Shown one piece after another: positions 26,650 to 35,742 of a stretch of 47,426 nt of DNA; position 1 is the first letter of the stretch; every line of letters begins with the position of its first letter. Source of the DNA: Streptomyces sp. ISL-12. Its GTDB lineage: Bacteria; Actinomycetota; Actinomycetes; Streptomycetales; Streptomycetaceae. The notes under the pieces are model-generated. The model searched no databases, was not told the DNA's origin, and worked only from the letters and a program-made list of their open reading frames with translations. The position numbers and the translations under genes were made by a program. The DNA lies in contig NZ_JAGGOO010000064.1 of the NCBI RefSeq assembly GCF_018614415.1, positions 1 to 47,426 of the forward strand, given 5' to 3'.

Positions 26650-27219
26650 ATGGACCACCAAGACGTTCAGGCCGCCTTGGCGCAGATGCTGGAGGTACTG
26701 GAGCCCCGCACGGGCGAGGACTGGACAGTGCCGGCCGGCCCGCTGGAATGGAGCTGCCAGCAGACGGCCGCGCACATCGGCCACGACCTGCTGGCCTACG
26801 CGGGCCAGCTCGCCGCGAGCCCGGCCGACGCCTACCTCCCCTTCGATCTGCGCGTGCGACCCACCGCCTCGCCTGCCGAGGCGCTGCAGGTGGCCGCCGC
26901 CTGCGGCGGGCTACTCGGCAGCGCGCTGGCCACCGCCGACCCGTCCCTGCGGGCCTGGCACTGGGGCCCGTGCGACCCGACGGGGTTCGCGGCGATGGGC
27001 GTCGCCGAGATCCTGCTGCACACCAACGACATCACCCGCGGACTGGGCGTGGACTGGCTGCCGCCGGCACTGCTATGCGCGGCCGTGCTCGACCGACTGT
27101 TCCCCGACGCCCCGCCCGGCGAGCCCGTCCGAGTGCTGCTGTGGTGCACCGGACGCGGGGACCTGGACGGTCTGCCCCGCCGGACGTCGTGGGTGTGGAA
27201 GGCGGCACGGCTCGACTGA
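26650..27219 (+). CDS. Maleylpyruvate-isomerase/DinB-like protein
   Basis: A 189-aa protein with GAGGAG before the ATG at 26650. It looks like the actinobacterial mycothiol-dependent maleylpyruvate isomerase N-terminal/DinB-fold group: DWTVPAGPLEWSCQQTAAHI, with the family's Trp and His (AHIGHDLLAY) near the N-terminus and AEILLHTNDI further on, residues positioned to bind a metal. These proteins are four-helix bundles, often of unknown substrate and thought to use mycothiol. It is the only intact gene between IS630 and IS256 debris, so its neighbours give no functional clue. Confidence 0.65.
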   Translation: MDHQDVQAALAQMLEVLEPRTGEDWTVPAGPLEWSCQQTAAHIGHDLLAYAGQLAASPADAYLPFDLRVRPTASPAEALQVAAACGGLLGSALATADPSLRAWHWGPCDPTGFAAMGVAEILLHTNDITRGLGVDWLPPALLCAAVLDRLFPDAPPGEPVRVLLWCTGRGDLDGLPRRTSWVWKAARLD

Positions 27220-27519
27220 GCACACTCAACTCGGTGAACCTATGCGGTCACAGCACTTAAGCCGATGCTCAAAGGGTTGAAGCCCATCACGTTCGGCTAG
27301 GTAAGCAAAGAGCATGTCAGGGTCGTGAAGCGGCCCACCGGCCCGCCCAAGCCCGTCGCCCTGATTCCGCTCCTGCTGGAATACGGTTACTCAACCAATA
27401 AGACAGCACGGACACTCGGGCTGGGCGGAGCAGGGCAGCCCCTCGGACGCACCTTGTACGCGATCCTCGCCCGGCGCACCGGAGTCACCGCGCGCACGAT
27501 CACGTTGATCGCCCTCGGT
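27220..27519. other. Unassigned sequence before the IS256 fragment
   Basis: These ~300 bp contain a reading frame continuous with the IS256 fragment, but its residues (LIPLLLEYGYSTNKTART, then LYAILARRTG) are not typical of that transposase. It may be another truncated IS piece. No ribosome-binding site is evident. Confidence 0.35.
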
Positions 27520-28129
27520 GGCCTCACCACCGCGATCACCGACGTCCTCATGCTCGTCTGCGGCGACGGGCTCAAGGGCCTGCCCGACGCGGTCGAGACG
27601 GCCTGGCCCAGGACGATCGTGCAGACCTGCGTGGTCCACCTGCTGCGGAACTCCATCCGCCATGCCGCCCGCCACGACTGGGACAAGATCGCCAAACTTC
27701 TCAAGCCCGTCTACACCGCGGCGACCGAGGAAGCCGCCCTGGAGCGGTTCGCCGAGTTCGCCGACACCTGGGGCCGGAAGTATCCGGCGATCGTGAAACT
27801 GTGGAAGAACGCCTGGGAGGAGTTCACTCCGTTCCTGCGGTTCGACACCGAGATCCGCCGCATCGTCTGCACCACCAACGCGATCGAGTCTTCCAACGCC
27901 CGCATCCGGCGGGCGGTCAAGGCCCGCGGCCACTTCCCCAACGAGCAGGCCGCCCTGAAGTGCGTCTACATGGCCATCATGTCCCTCGACCCCACGGGCA
28001 AAGGCCAGGCCCGCTGGACCATGCGCTGGAAGACCGCACTCAACGCCTTCGACAACACCTACGACGGCCGACTCTCAGCAGCCCATCAGCAACCCCAACC
28101 ACCCTGGTTGCACCGCTCGTTTGACAGAC
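27520..28129 (+). mobile_element. IS256-family (mutator-type) transposase, C-terminal half
   Basis: Residues match the second half of IS256-type transposases: DVLMLVCGDGLKGLPDAVE with a catalytic Asp, TWPRT-like AWPRTIVQTCVVHLLRN, and IVCTTNAIESSNARIRRAV, the hallmark TNAIES segment. The N-terminal half is absent. The right end (~28129, reading GACAGACCCC) looks like the native IS256 terminus and abuts an IS1182 fragment with no gap. Confidence 0.8.
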
Positions 28130-28822
28130 CCCGTCGCGGACTGCTGCCCGCCGAGCACAAGGTCGATGCCGGCTACACCTCCCTGCCCCACCTGGAACAA
28201 GCCACCCGTGAACACGAGGTCACAGTCTCCGGGCCGCTGCGGAGCAACTCCACCCGTCAGCACCGCCAGAACGAGGGCTTCGCCCGAGACGGCTTCCACA
28301 TCGACTACGACCGCCAGCAGGCCAACTGCCCCCAGGGTCAAGTCAGCCAGGGCTGGCATGGCCCCTACCCGACCTCCTCGCCCATCGCGGCCCCGCTGAT
28401 CGTGGCCCGGTTCACCAAGAGCCAGTGCCGTCCCTGTCTCGTCCGATCCCGCTGCACGTCTACCGTCGACAGCGCCCGCACCGTGGGTTTTCCCCCGCGC
28501 GAACTCCGCGACCTGCAGCTCCGCGTCCGCACCGAGCATCAGACGCCTCAGTGAAAGGCCCGTTACGCGGTCCGCTCCGGAGTGGAGGGCACGGTCAACG
28601 AGTTCGCTCACGGACACGGCATGCGCCGCTGCCGCTACCGAGGACAGGGAAAGGCACACGTCCAGCACGTTCTGACGGCCATCGCCGTCAATATCGAACG
28701 CCTCAGCAGACTTCCACCCACCGAGGAAGCCCCCCACGCCTCGCCGACCAACCACGTTCCAGAACTTCCTCGACCAGTGCGCGATCCCCCGGCCGAAGTC
28801 GTGGCGAAGCCTGGGCAGCTGA
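28130..28822 (+). mobile_element. IS1182-family transposase remnant
   Basis: The frame continues straight from IS256 into a different transposase, an IS1182-type C-terminal portion: LPAEHKVDAGYTSLPHL, NEGFARDGFHIDYDRQQ and FPPRELRDLQLRVRTE. At 28552-28554 a TGA stands where the family has Trp (TP-Q-stop-KARYAVRSG), then the sequence continues in frame with VEGTVNEFAHGHGMRRCRY. A later frameshift near 28735 precedes the native end FQNFLDQ...SWRSLGS with TGA at 28820. Two disabling lesions; no N-terminus. Confidence 0.8.
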
Positions 28823-28857
28823 CCTCGACGACTCCAAGATCCCCGACAGAGTCAAGC

Positions 28858-29268
28858 TCAGAGCAGGTTGGAGATCTCCAACAGGTTGCCGTCCGGATCA
28901 CGCACGTACACGCTGCGCAAGGAACCCTGCGCTCCGGTGCGTTGAACGGGTCCTTCCTCGACCTCGATGCCTTGGGCGTCCAGCTGGGCGAGTACCTTCT
29001 CGATCGGGGTACCTGTGGTGAAGCAGAGGTCGGCGCTACCGGGGGTGGGCATTGCCGCCTTCGGCAGGAACTCGTTCCCGTAGGGGTGAAGATTGATCTT
29101 GCTGCCGCCGAAGTTGAGCGCGCGGCGCCCTTCCCCGAACGTCACTGCCTCCATGCCGAGGGCACGGGTGTAGAAGTCGACGGTGGCGTCGATGTCCCTG
29201 ACGGTGAGCACCAGGTGATCAAGACGGTCCAGCGTGAACTGTTTCGCCTGGTTCGTGTGTCCTGCCAT
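28858..29268 (-). CDS. VOC-family (glyoxalase-fold) protein
   Basis: A 136-aa vicinal-oxygen-chelate protein: LDHLVLTVRDIDATVDFYTR at the start, GGSKINLHP in the middle and VYVRDPDGNLLEISN at the end, the usual paired beta-alpha-beta metal-binding modules. Such small members bind a divalent metal through His/Glu and can act as dioxygenase-, isomerase- or resistance-type proteins. The ATG at 29268 has a perfect AGGAGG 5 nt upstream. The frame also extends upstream to 29445 and would add a lipoprotein signal with a VTGC lipobox, so a second, longer form is possible. It stands alone between IS debris and the threonine ammonia-lyase gene. Confidence 0.75.
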   Translation of the reverse strand: MAGHTNQAKQFTLDRLDHLVLTVRDIDATVDFYTRALGMEAVTFGEGRRALNFGGSKINLHPYGNEFLPKAAMPTPGSADLCFTTGTPIEKVLAQLDAQGIEVEEGPVQRTGAQGSLRSVYVRDPDGNLLEISNLL

Positions 29269-29493
29269 TTCCGCCTCCTGTGTGGTGATGGCCGCTGTGT
29301 CCGATGCTCGTACGGATGACAGGGCCTGGTCGCATCCGGTGACGAGTGCGAAGGATGCTCCGACGACTACGACGGCAAGCGCCGCACGCTTCTTCGTTCT
29401 CGCAGTGTCCTCCCTGATGGATGGGTTCACCGGCAGCGACATCACGCCGACCAGAGGCTGAACCGTGACCGGGCGAGTCCGTGCACGTCCGGA

Positions 29494-30762
29494 TCACGAC
29501 AGGAACCTGAACAGCGGGCTGTCCGGTGGCAGGCGTTCTATGCGGTGCGGGACCTTCCGCATACGGGCCGTCATCGACTCAAGGCCGTCGGGCGAACCCA
29601 GTTCGATGCCAACGAGTGCCGGACCGGTCTCGCGGTTGTTGCGCTTGATGTATTCGAACAGGGTGATGTCGTCATCCGGCCCCAGCACGTCGTCGAGAAA
29701 CTGGCGCAGTGCCCCTGGCTCCTGCGGGAATTCGACGAGGAAGTAGTGCTTGCGCCCCTCGAACAGCAGGGCGCGCTCGACGATCTCCGCGTATCTACTC
29801 ACGTCGTTGTTGCCGCCCGACACGATGCACACGACCGTCGCCCCTGGTTCCAGCCCCGGCGCGCAGTCGAGCGCGGCCGACGCCAGCGCGCCGGCCGGCT
29901 CGCTGATGATGCCGTCGGACTGGTACAGATCCAGCATCTCCACACAGACACGCCCCTCGGGAACGGCCAGCATGTGTGGCGGGTACTGGGAGACGACCGC
30001 GTACGTATGGGTGCCCACGGTGCTCACCGCGGCTCCGTCGACGAACGGGTCCACGGCCGTGACAGTGACCGGGCGTCCGGCAGCCAGCGCGGCCGCCATG
30101 CTGGCCGCGCCCTGCGGTTCCGCTCCGACGATCCGCACCGACGGGTGCGCCTCACGCAGCCAGGCGACAGCACCCGCGAGCAGGCCGCCGCCACCGACGG
30201 GGACGATCACCGCGTCCGGGACGCATCCGAGTTGTTCCACGGCCTCCTTCACGACCGTGCCCTGTCCCGCGATGATCCGCGGGTCGTCGAACGCGGGAAC
30301 CAGCGTGGCACCGGAGGAGTGGGCGTACGCCGTCGCGGCAGCTGCCGCTTCGTCATAGGTGTCGCCTTCGACGATCAGGCGCAGGTGCTCGCCACCGATG
30401 GACCGCACCCGCTCCCGCTTCTGTCGCGGCGTGGTCCGCGGCAGATACACGGTGGCTCGCACTCCGAGCAGCGCGCAGGCCAGCGCGACGCCCTGCCCAT
30501 GGTTGCCCGCGCTCGCGCAGACCACACCGCGCCGTCGCTCGTCGGCGGGGAGTCGGGCTATGAGGTTGTAGGCCCCGCGCGCCTTGTACGACCGTACGGC
30601 CTGCTGGTCCTCACGTTTGAGCCAGACGTCGAGTCCGTAGCGTGCGGACAGCCGTTCGCTGCGTTGCAGCGGGCTCGGGCGGATGACGTCCGCGAACCGC
30701 TCCGCGGCCGCCGTCACGTCCGATGCACGGACCAGGCCCTTCTCCATGGCCTCAGTCACCCG
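29494..30762 (-). CDS. ilvA: Threonine ammonia-lyase (threonine dehydratase)
   Basis: A 422-aa fold-type II PLP enzyme converting threonine to 2-oxobutanoate and ammonia, the entry to isoleucine synthesis or threonine catabolism. The PLP lysine lies in VRSYKARGAYN (~50), with SAGNHGQGVAL, VPVGGGGLLAG and SGGNNDVSRY as cofactor loops. The last ~85 residues (KHYFLVEFPQEPGALRQ to the end) form the ACT-like regulatory domain of biosynthetic IlvA. The GTG at 30762 (AGGAGA upstream) was chosen over ATG 30789. Its start lies only 25 bp from the divergent IclR start, so their promoters must overlap each other's coding regions. Possibly a second ilvA copy. Confidence 0.85.
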   Translation of the reverse strand, partial: RVTEAMEKGLVRASDVTAAAERFADVIRPSPLQRSERLSARYGLDVWLKREDQQAVRSYKARGAYNLIARLPADERRRGVVCASAGNHGQGVALACALLGVRATVYLPRTTPRQKRERVRSIGGEHLRLIVEGDTYDEAAAAATAYAHSSGATLVPAFDDPRIIAGQGTVVKEAVEQLGCVPDAVIVPVGGGGLLAGAVAWLREAHPSVRIVGAEPQGAASMAAALAAGRPVTVTAVDPFVDGAAVSTVGTHTYAVVSQYPPHMLAVPEGRVCVEMLDLYQSDGIISEPAGALASAALDCAPGLEPGATVVCIVSGGNNDVSRYAEIVERALLFEGRKHYFLVEFPQEPGALRQFLDDVLGPDDDITLFEYIKRNNRETGPALVGIELGSPDGLESMTARMRKVPHRIERLPPDSPLFRFLS

Positions 30763-30787
30763 TTTCTCCTGTCGTATCGTTGTGCGC

Positions 30788-31597
30788 ATGGCAGCCCGAG
30801 GTAGTTCCGCGCCGTCCGGCGCCGAGGCGAATGAGGGATCGAAGCAGGCTCCGCTGCTCGTTCTCGGAAAGATCACCGAGATCCTCAACGCCTTCACCTT
30901 GGCGCAGCCGGCGTTGAGCCTGCGGGAGATTCAGCAGCGAACTGGTCTGCCGGCCTCGACCGTGCAGCGTCTGGTGACCAATCTGGTGGCGAACGGTTTC
31001 CTCGACCGCTCCGAGGACAAAGTGCGTATCGGTGTCAGGATGGCGTACTGGGCGGCCGCCGCGTCGAAGGACCTGGATGTGCTCAAGGTGGTCAACCCGG
31101 TCCTGAAGTCCCTTCGGGACCGGACCGGGGAGACGGCGTGCTTCTTCCGTGCTGAGGGCACCCAACGGGTGTGCATCGCCGTCGCGGAGACCCCGCACGC
31201 CCTGCGGCGCGAGATGTCGGTGGGCAAGATCGCTCCCGTCACCGTGGGATCGTCCGGGCGTGTCCTGCTGGCCTGGGACCCGGCCCTCGCCGACCGGGTA
31301 CTCCAGGACGAACTGCCACGGCTTACCGAGAGCACCGTCACCGACCGGGACGAACTGCGCAAGCTCGTCAAACAGACGCATGCCGAGGGGTACGCCATCA
31401 CGGTCGGGGAGCGCATCGACGGCGCGTCGGGGCTGGCCGCACCGGTCTTCGACGCGGCCGGGGACCTCCTCGGCGCGCTGATGGTGCACGGCCCGACCCT
31501 GCGTATGCCGTACGAGAGGTGTGTCGAGTGGGTCGACCTGGTCGTCGAGCATGCCGAACAGATCACCCGCGCGATCGGTGGACGGTATCCGAGCTGA
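30788..31597 (+). CDS. IclR-family transcriptional regulator
   Basis: A 269-aa regulator. Residues ~25-75 form the N-terminal winged helix (LSLREIQQRTGLPASTVQRLV), followed by the effector-binding domain with GTQRVCIAVAE, VGSSGRVLLAW and GYAITVGERIDGASGLAAPVFD, all standard for IclR proteins, which usually sense small organic acids. It is divergent from ilvA and convergent, with a 35-bp 3' overlap, with the glycerate kinase that ends the organic-acid operon. Control of that operon is the natural inference. No clear ribosome-binding site precedes the ATG, so the mRNA may be leaderless. Confidence 0.8.
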   Translation: MAARGSSAPSGAEANEGSKQAPLLVLGKITEILNAFTLAQPALSLREIQQRTGLPASTVQRLVTNLVANGFLDRSEDKVRIGVRMAYWAAAASKDLDVLKVVNPVLKSLRDRTGETACFFRAEGTQRVCIAVAETPHALRREMSVGKIAPVTVGSSGRVLLAWDPALADRVLQDELPRLTESTVTDRDELRKLVKQTHAEGYAITVGERIDGASGLAAPVFDAAGDLLGALMVHGPTLRMPYERCVEWVDLVVEHAEQITRAIGGRYPS

Positions 31598-32561
31598 GCC
31601 GCAGGCGTCGGGCGATGGTTCGGCCCGCCGCCCTCATTGCGGCCTCATCGCCCGCTACGACGACCTCGGTGAAGGTGTCCCGCATGGTGGCGAGGCCGGG
31701 ATCGACGGATCCCACGATCGCGAAGCACGGCGTGGCCCCGGCACGGGCCAGCACGGCGGACACGATTTTTCCCTCGCCGCTCTGCGTATCCAGCCTTCCC
31801 TCTCCCACCACCACCGCGTCCGCACCCTCGAGTTGCTCGTCGAAGCCCAGCGCGTCGAGTACGAAGTCGGCGCCGGAGAGGAGTTCAGCGTCGAAGCGGG
31901 CCCACATCGCGCCGGCGAAACCTCCGGCCGCGCCGGTCCGGGGCACGTACGAAGGATCGCGCGGCAGCCTCTTGGCGTGGTCGTGCAACCGGAGCGTCAG
32001 GATCGCCACCTGTCCGGGGTCCGCGCCCTTCTGGGGGCCGAATACCCGTGCTGCCTCGACGTAGGGCGTGGTCACATCGGTGAGTACCTTCACCTTGGCG
32101 CCGGACAGACCACCACGCTCTTCGATCGCCTTCAGGGCACCGATGCCTCCATCGCTGGTGGCGGACCCGCCGGCGGCCACGACGATCTCGCGGGCGCCGT
32201 GGCGCACCGCGTCGACCATCAGCATGCCCACTCCGCGGGTGTCGGCTACCACCGGATCCCGGGGGCCGTCGTGCAGGACGTCGATACCGCACACATCGGC
32301 GAGTTCGATGAACGCCGTCCCGTTCGCAGCAAGAGCGATCCGGCCGTCGCATGCCGATCCCCAGGGGTTGCGGGAGGGCGTGGTGCGATAACGCAGTCCG
32401 AGGGGTTCGGTGAGTGCGGCGAGTGTGCCCTCGCCTCCGTCGGCGACGGGCATGAGCACCGGTGTCGCCGAGCTGTCCGCCAGACCCTGGCCGATCGCCT
32501 CGGCGACCTGGCGTGCGGTATAGGTGCCTTTGAAGCTGTCCGGTGCGACGAGGACCTTCAT
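31563..32561 (-). CDS. Glycerate kinase
   Basis: A 332-aa kinase of the GlxK/GarK family that phosphorylates D-glycerate to 2-phosphoglycerate. Motifs: VLVAPDSFKGT at the N-terminus, PVADGGEGT (~42), AAGGSATSDGGIGAL (~130), GAAGGFAGA (~210) and the late EGRLDTQS. The ATG at 32561 overlaps the preceding stop by 4 nt (ATGA), with GGAGG 7 nt upstream. As last gene of the five-gene operon it supplies the step that feeds the product into glycolysis, matching the dehydrogenase before it. Confidence 0.85.
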   Translation of the reverse strand: MKVLVAPDSFKGTYTARQVAEAIGQGLADSSATPVLMPVADGGEGTLAALTEPLGLRYRTTPSRNPWGSACDGRIALAANGTAFIELADVCGIDVLHDGPRDPVVADTRGVGMLMVDAVRHGAREIVVAAGGSATSDGGIGALKAIEERGGLSGAKVKVLTDVTTPYVEAARVFGPQKGADPGQVAILTLRLHDHAKRLPRDPSYVPRTGAAGGFAGAMWARFDAELLSGADFVLDALGFDEQLEGADAVVVGEGRLDTQSGEGKIVSAVLARAGATPCFAIVGSVDPGLATMRDTFTEVVVAGDEAAMRAAGRTIARRLRLSSDTVHRSRG

Positions 32562-33532
32562 CGCCATGCCTCCGGGTTCACGGCGTGAGGCGGCATCTGA
32601 CCGCGTGCCATGGCCACCGCGTTCTCGGCGCACAGTGCGGCCATGGTGGACCGGACCGACCGGGTCGCGCTGCCGATGTGGGGCAGCAGCGTGGTGTTCG
32701 GGAGTTCCGCGAGACCGTCCGCCAGCGCCGGTTCGTCCTCGTACACGTCGAGGCCCGCCCCGGCGATCTCGCCGGCGCGCAGTGCGGCGACCAACGCCGT
32801 CTCGTCGACCACCGGACCGCGGGAGGTGTTGATGAGACAGGCCGTCGGCTTCATCGCCCGCAGGATTCTGGCGTCGACGAGATGGTGGGTCTCGGCGGTG
32901 AGCGGGACATGCAGCGACAGGAAGTCGCTCGTGCGCACCAGATCGTCCCAGTCCGCGTACTGGACCCTCCCGGCCAGATGTCCGAGCCGGTCGGCCGGCA
33001 GGGCGCCGCCGCGCACGGTGTAGCGGACCGTCATGCCGAAGCCCAGGGCGCGTTCCGCCGTCGCTCTGGCGATCCGCCCGAAGCCGACCAGACCGAGTGT
33101 CGCGCCGCTGACGTCGTGCCCGAGCAGGAGCTCGGGTTGCCAGCCCTGGTATCCGCCCGCGCGCAGAAAGCCGTCCGCCTCCACGCAGCGGCGTGCCGTG
33201 GCGAGCATGAGCAGCATCGCGATGTCAGCGGTGGCGTCGGTCAGGACGCCGGGGGTGTTGCCCACGACGATGCCGCGTCGTGTGGCCGCTCGGACGTCGA
33301 CGTTGTCGTAGCCGACCGCGTAGTTGGAGATTCCTTTGATGGTCGCGTTCTCCAGGACTGCCTTGTCGAACACGTCCGTCAGCTGTGCCACGACGACGTC
33401 GAACGCGCCGGACGCGCAACGCAGACGCAGTTCCTCTGCGGACAGTCGCTGGTTGGGCACTTCGACGTCGCCGGCCGCCCGCAGAATGCTCATTCCGGGC
33501 TCGGGGATGGGGGTGGTGACGAGAAACCTCAC
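32558..33532 (-). CDS. D-2-hydroxyacid dehydrogenase (glyoxylate/hydroxypyruvate reductase-like)
   Basis: A 324-aa NAD(P)-dependent dehydrogenase. Catalytic Arg is in NTSRGPVVDE (~240), Glu in YEDEP (~265) and His in LLPHIGSAT (~287); the Rossmann motif is GLVGFGRIARATAERALGF (~150). SNYAVGYDNVDV is typical of glyoxylate/hydroxypyruvate reductases. The GTG at 33532 overlaps the upstream stop (GTGA), so it is translationally coupled. With glycerate kinase directly downstream, the likely reaction is hydroxypyruvate (or glyoxylate) reduction, giving glycerate for the kinase. Confidence 0.85.
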   Translation of the reverse strand: MRFLVTTPIPEPGMSILRAAGDVEVPNQRLSAEELRLRCASGAFDVVVAQLTDVFDKAVLENATIKGISNYAVGYDNVDVRAATRRGIVVGNTPGVLTDATADIAMLLMLATARRCVEADGFLRAGGYQGWQPELLLGHDVSGATLGLVGFGRIARATAERALGFGMTVRYTVRGGALPADRLGHLAGRVQYADWDDLVRTSDFLSLHVPLTAETHHLVDARILRAMKPTACLINTSRGPVVDETALVAALRAGEIAGAGLDVYEDEPALADGLAELPNTTLLPHIGSATRSVRSTMAALCAENAVAMARGQMPPHAVNPEAWR

Positions 33533-34485
33533 TGGCAGGGCTCCGTATCCGGTGCGGTGGCCCACGGGAACGCGGTGGTGCTGAGGTGAGCCGCCTGCCC
33601 CGCGCGGGAACGGTTGGGTTCGGCCAGTTCGGCCAGCAGCGCGTCGGCCAGTTCGACGAACGCGCCGAAGGTCTTGGGCGTCAGCCAGTCGGGACGCAGC
33701 GCGAAGAGCAGATCCTCGGTGGCGGCGTTGCCACTGGCTCCGGGCGCGAAGGGGCATCCGCCGAGTCCGCCGAGGGCACCGTCGAGTTCACTCGCGCCGG
33801 CCGCAGCCGCCGCCAGCGAGTTGGCGACTCCCATTCCCCAGGTGTCGTGTCCGTGGTAGACGATCCGCCGCTGGGGTGACCGCTCGTTCACCTTGGAGAT
33901 CAGGCTGCTCACCTGCTGCGGCACCGCCTGGCCTAGGGTGTCGCAGATGACGATGTCTTCCGCTCCGTGAGTCCGGGGGTCGTCCGCGATCCGCAGAACC
34001 GTCTCCTCGGGGACGAGACCGTCGAAGGGACAGGTGAACGCCGTGGCGACGCACAGCTGAATACGGCCGTCCACCGCCCGTGCGTGCTCGATGGCCGCGG
34101 GCATGGCGGCGAGGCTGTCCTCGGTGCTCCGGCCGATGTTGGCCTGGTTGTGCCGGTCGGAGGCCGACAGGCAGTACTGGAAGTTCACCGCTCCGGCCCT
34201 GGCCGCTTTCTCCACGTGCCTCGGTGTGGCGACCCAGACCCAGGACCGGGCGAGTTCGTCCGGCTCCAGCCGCTCGATGACCTCCAGGGTGTTGGCCATG
34301 GGCGGCACAAGGGCCGGGTTGGCGAGCGAGCCGATCTCCACACTGGGAATTCCGAGCGAGAGCAGCTCACGGACCACGGCGACCTTCCGGTCGGTGGAGA
34401 GCGGTTTGCCCGTGAGCTGCAACCCGTCCCGCAGCGTCACGTCGCGGAGGGTGACATCGTTCGCCGGTCGCACTGATGAGTTCAT
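33529..34485 (-). CDS. HMG-CoA-lyase-family acyl-CoA lyase
   Basis: A 318-aa TIM-barrel lyase of the hydroxymethylglutaryl-CoA lyase family, which splits a 3-hydroxyacyl-CoA into an acyl-CoA and a keto acid. Seen: TLRDGLQLTGK (metal and substrate Arg-Asp), HGHDTWGMG (metal His pair, ~205) and GLGGCPFAPGASGNAATED with the catalytic-loop Cys (~240). The ATG overlaps the CoA-transferase stop by 4 nt. True HMG-CoA lyases usually sit with leucine genes; here the partner CoA-transferase, dehydrogenase and glycerate kinase suggest a different hydroxyacyl-CoA substrate. Confidence 0.8.
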   Translation of the reverse strand: MNSSVRPANDVTLRDVTLRDGLQLTGKPLSTDRKVAVVRELLSLGIPSVEIGSLANPALVPPMANTLEVIERLEPDELARSWVWVATPRHVEKAARAGAVNFQYCLSASDRHNQANIGRSTEDSLAAMPAAIEHARAVDGRIQLCVATAFTCPFDGLVPEETVLRIADDPRTHGAEDIVICDTLGQAVPQQVSSLISKVNERSPQRRIVYHGHDTWGMGVANSLAAAAAGASELDGALGGLGGCPFAPGASGNAATEDLLFALRPDWLTPKTFGAFVELADALLAELAEPNRSRAGQAAHLSTTAFPWATAPDTEPCQ

Positions 34486-35720
34486 GCCTTCTTCTCCGTC
34501 ACGTTGACGATGGCGTCGATTTCCTCGTCGCTCTTGCCGAGCAGGCCCGACAGCACCTGCCGGGTGTGCTGCCCGAGGTCGGGGCCGAGTGAGCGCACGG
34601 GCAGGGAACGGTCGCCGAGAACCGGGACGATCCCGGGGAAGTCGATCTCTCGGATGTCGCCTTCGGCGACCGTGACCGGCAGGCGCTGGAGCATGCCCCG
34701 GGCGGCGAACTGCTCGTCCGTGCAGATGTCCGCCGCGGTGTAGATCGGCCCCGCGGGAACCCCCGCTGCGTCGAGAGCCTTCAGCACCTCGTCCCGAGGC
34801 ATCGTCCGGGTCCAGGCGCCGATGGCCGCGTCCAGTTCCTCACGTCGTTCCCAGCGCTCCGCGTTGCTTTGCAGTGTGGGGTCGTCGGCCAGCTCCGGGC
34901 GGCCGATGGCGTGCATGTAACGGCGGTAGATGGAGTCGCCGTTGCCGGCGATCACCACGCTGTGGCCGTCACCGCACTCGTAGGCGTTGGTGGGTGCGAT
35001 GCCCTCCATCCGGCCGCCCACCCGCTGCCGTTCCAGGCCGTAGGCCAGGTAGTCGGGCACCAGGGACTCCATCATGGAGAAGACCGCCTCGTACAGGGCG
35101 ACGTCGACGGTGCGCTCGTGCAACGGCATGCGCGTACCGGATCGTTCGCGCTGGAACAGTGACATCACGACGCCGAGTGCCGCGTACAGGCCGGCGAGCG
35201 AGTCGCCCAGGGACACGCCCACCCGGGACGGCGGCCGGTCGGCCTCACCGACCAGGTGCCGCATGCCGGCCATGGCCTCCGCCACCGCGGCGAACCCCGG
35301 CCGGTCCGCCAACGGCCCGGACTGACCGAACCCGGAGATCCGGGCCAGGACGACGTCCGGGTTGGCTTCCTCCAGACGGGCGGGGCCCAGACCCCAGCGC
35401 TCCAGAGTGCCAGGACGGAAGTTCTCGATCACGACATCGCAGTGACGCACCAGATCGAGCACCGTGTCGCGGCCGTGCTCGCTCTTGAGATCGAGCACCA
35501 CGGACTTCTTGTTCCGGTTGATCGTACGGAACAACATGGAGACATCACCGGCATACAGTCGCCAGTTCCGCAGTTCGTCTCCCGTTCCGGGGCGCTCCAC
35601 CTTGATCACTTCGGCACCGAAGTCGGCGAGCACCCGGCCGGCCGTGGGGGCTGCAATGTAGTTGCCGAGCTCGAGCACGCGCACTCCGTGCAGGGGCAAC
35701 TGCGTGGCCTGGTCAGTCAT
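34482..35720 (-). CDS. CaiB/BaiF family III CoA-transferase
   Basis: A 412-aa family III CoA-transferase that moves CoA from a donor acyl-CoA to a carboxylic acid. Motifs: VRVLELGNYIAAPTAGRVLADFG at the N-terminus, VIENFRPGTLERWGLG (~95), the probable catalytic Asp in GVSLGDSLAGLYA (~170), and PTNAYECGDGH. An AAGGA ribosome-binding site precedes the ATG. It follows the GntP permease by 22 nt and overlaps the lyase gene, so it probably activates the imported hydroxy acid as its CoA ester for cleavage. Close relatives act on formyl, carnitine, citramalate, malate or itaconate; the acid here is not known. Confidence 0.85.
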   Translation of the reverse strand: MTDQATQLPLHGVRVLELGNYIAAPTAGRVLADFGAEVIKVERPGTGDELRNWRLYAGDVSMLFRTINRNKKSVVLDLKSEHGRDTVLDLVRHCDVVIENFRPGTLERWGLGPARLEEANPDVVLARISGFGQSGPLADRPGFAAVAEAMAGMRHLVGEADRPPSRVGVSLGDSLAGLYAALGVVMSLFQRERSGTRMPLHERTVDVALYEAVFSMMESLVPDYLAYGLERQRVGGRMEGIAPTNAYECGDGHSVVIAGNGDSIYRRYMHAIGRPELADDPTLQSNAERWERREELDAAIGAWTRTMPRDEVLKALDAAGVPAGPIYTAADICTDEQFAARGMLQRLPVTVAEGDIREIDFPGIVPVLGDRSLPVRSLGPDLGQHTRQVLSGLLGKSDEEIDAIVNVTEKKA

Positions 35721-35742
35721 GGGGTCCTTACGGGTCGGAGAT

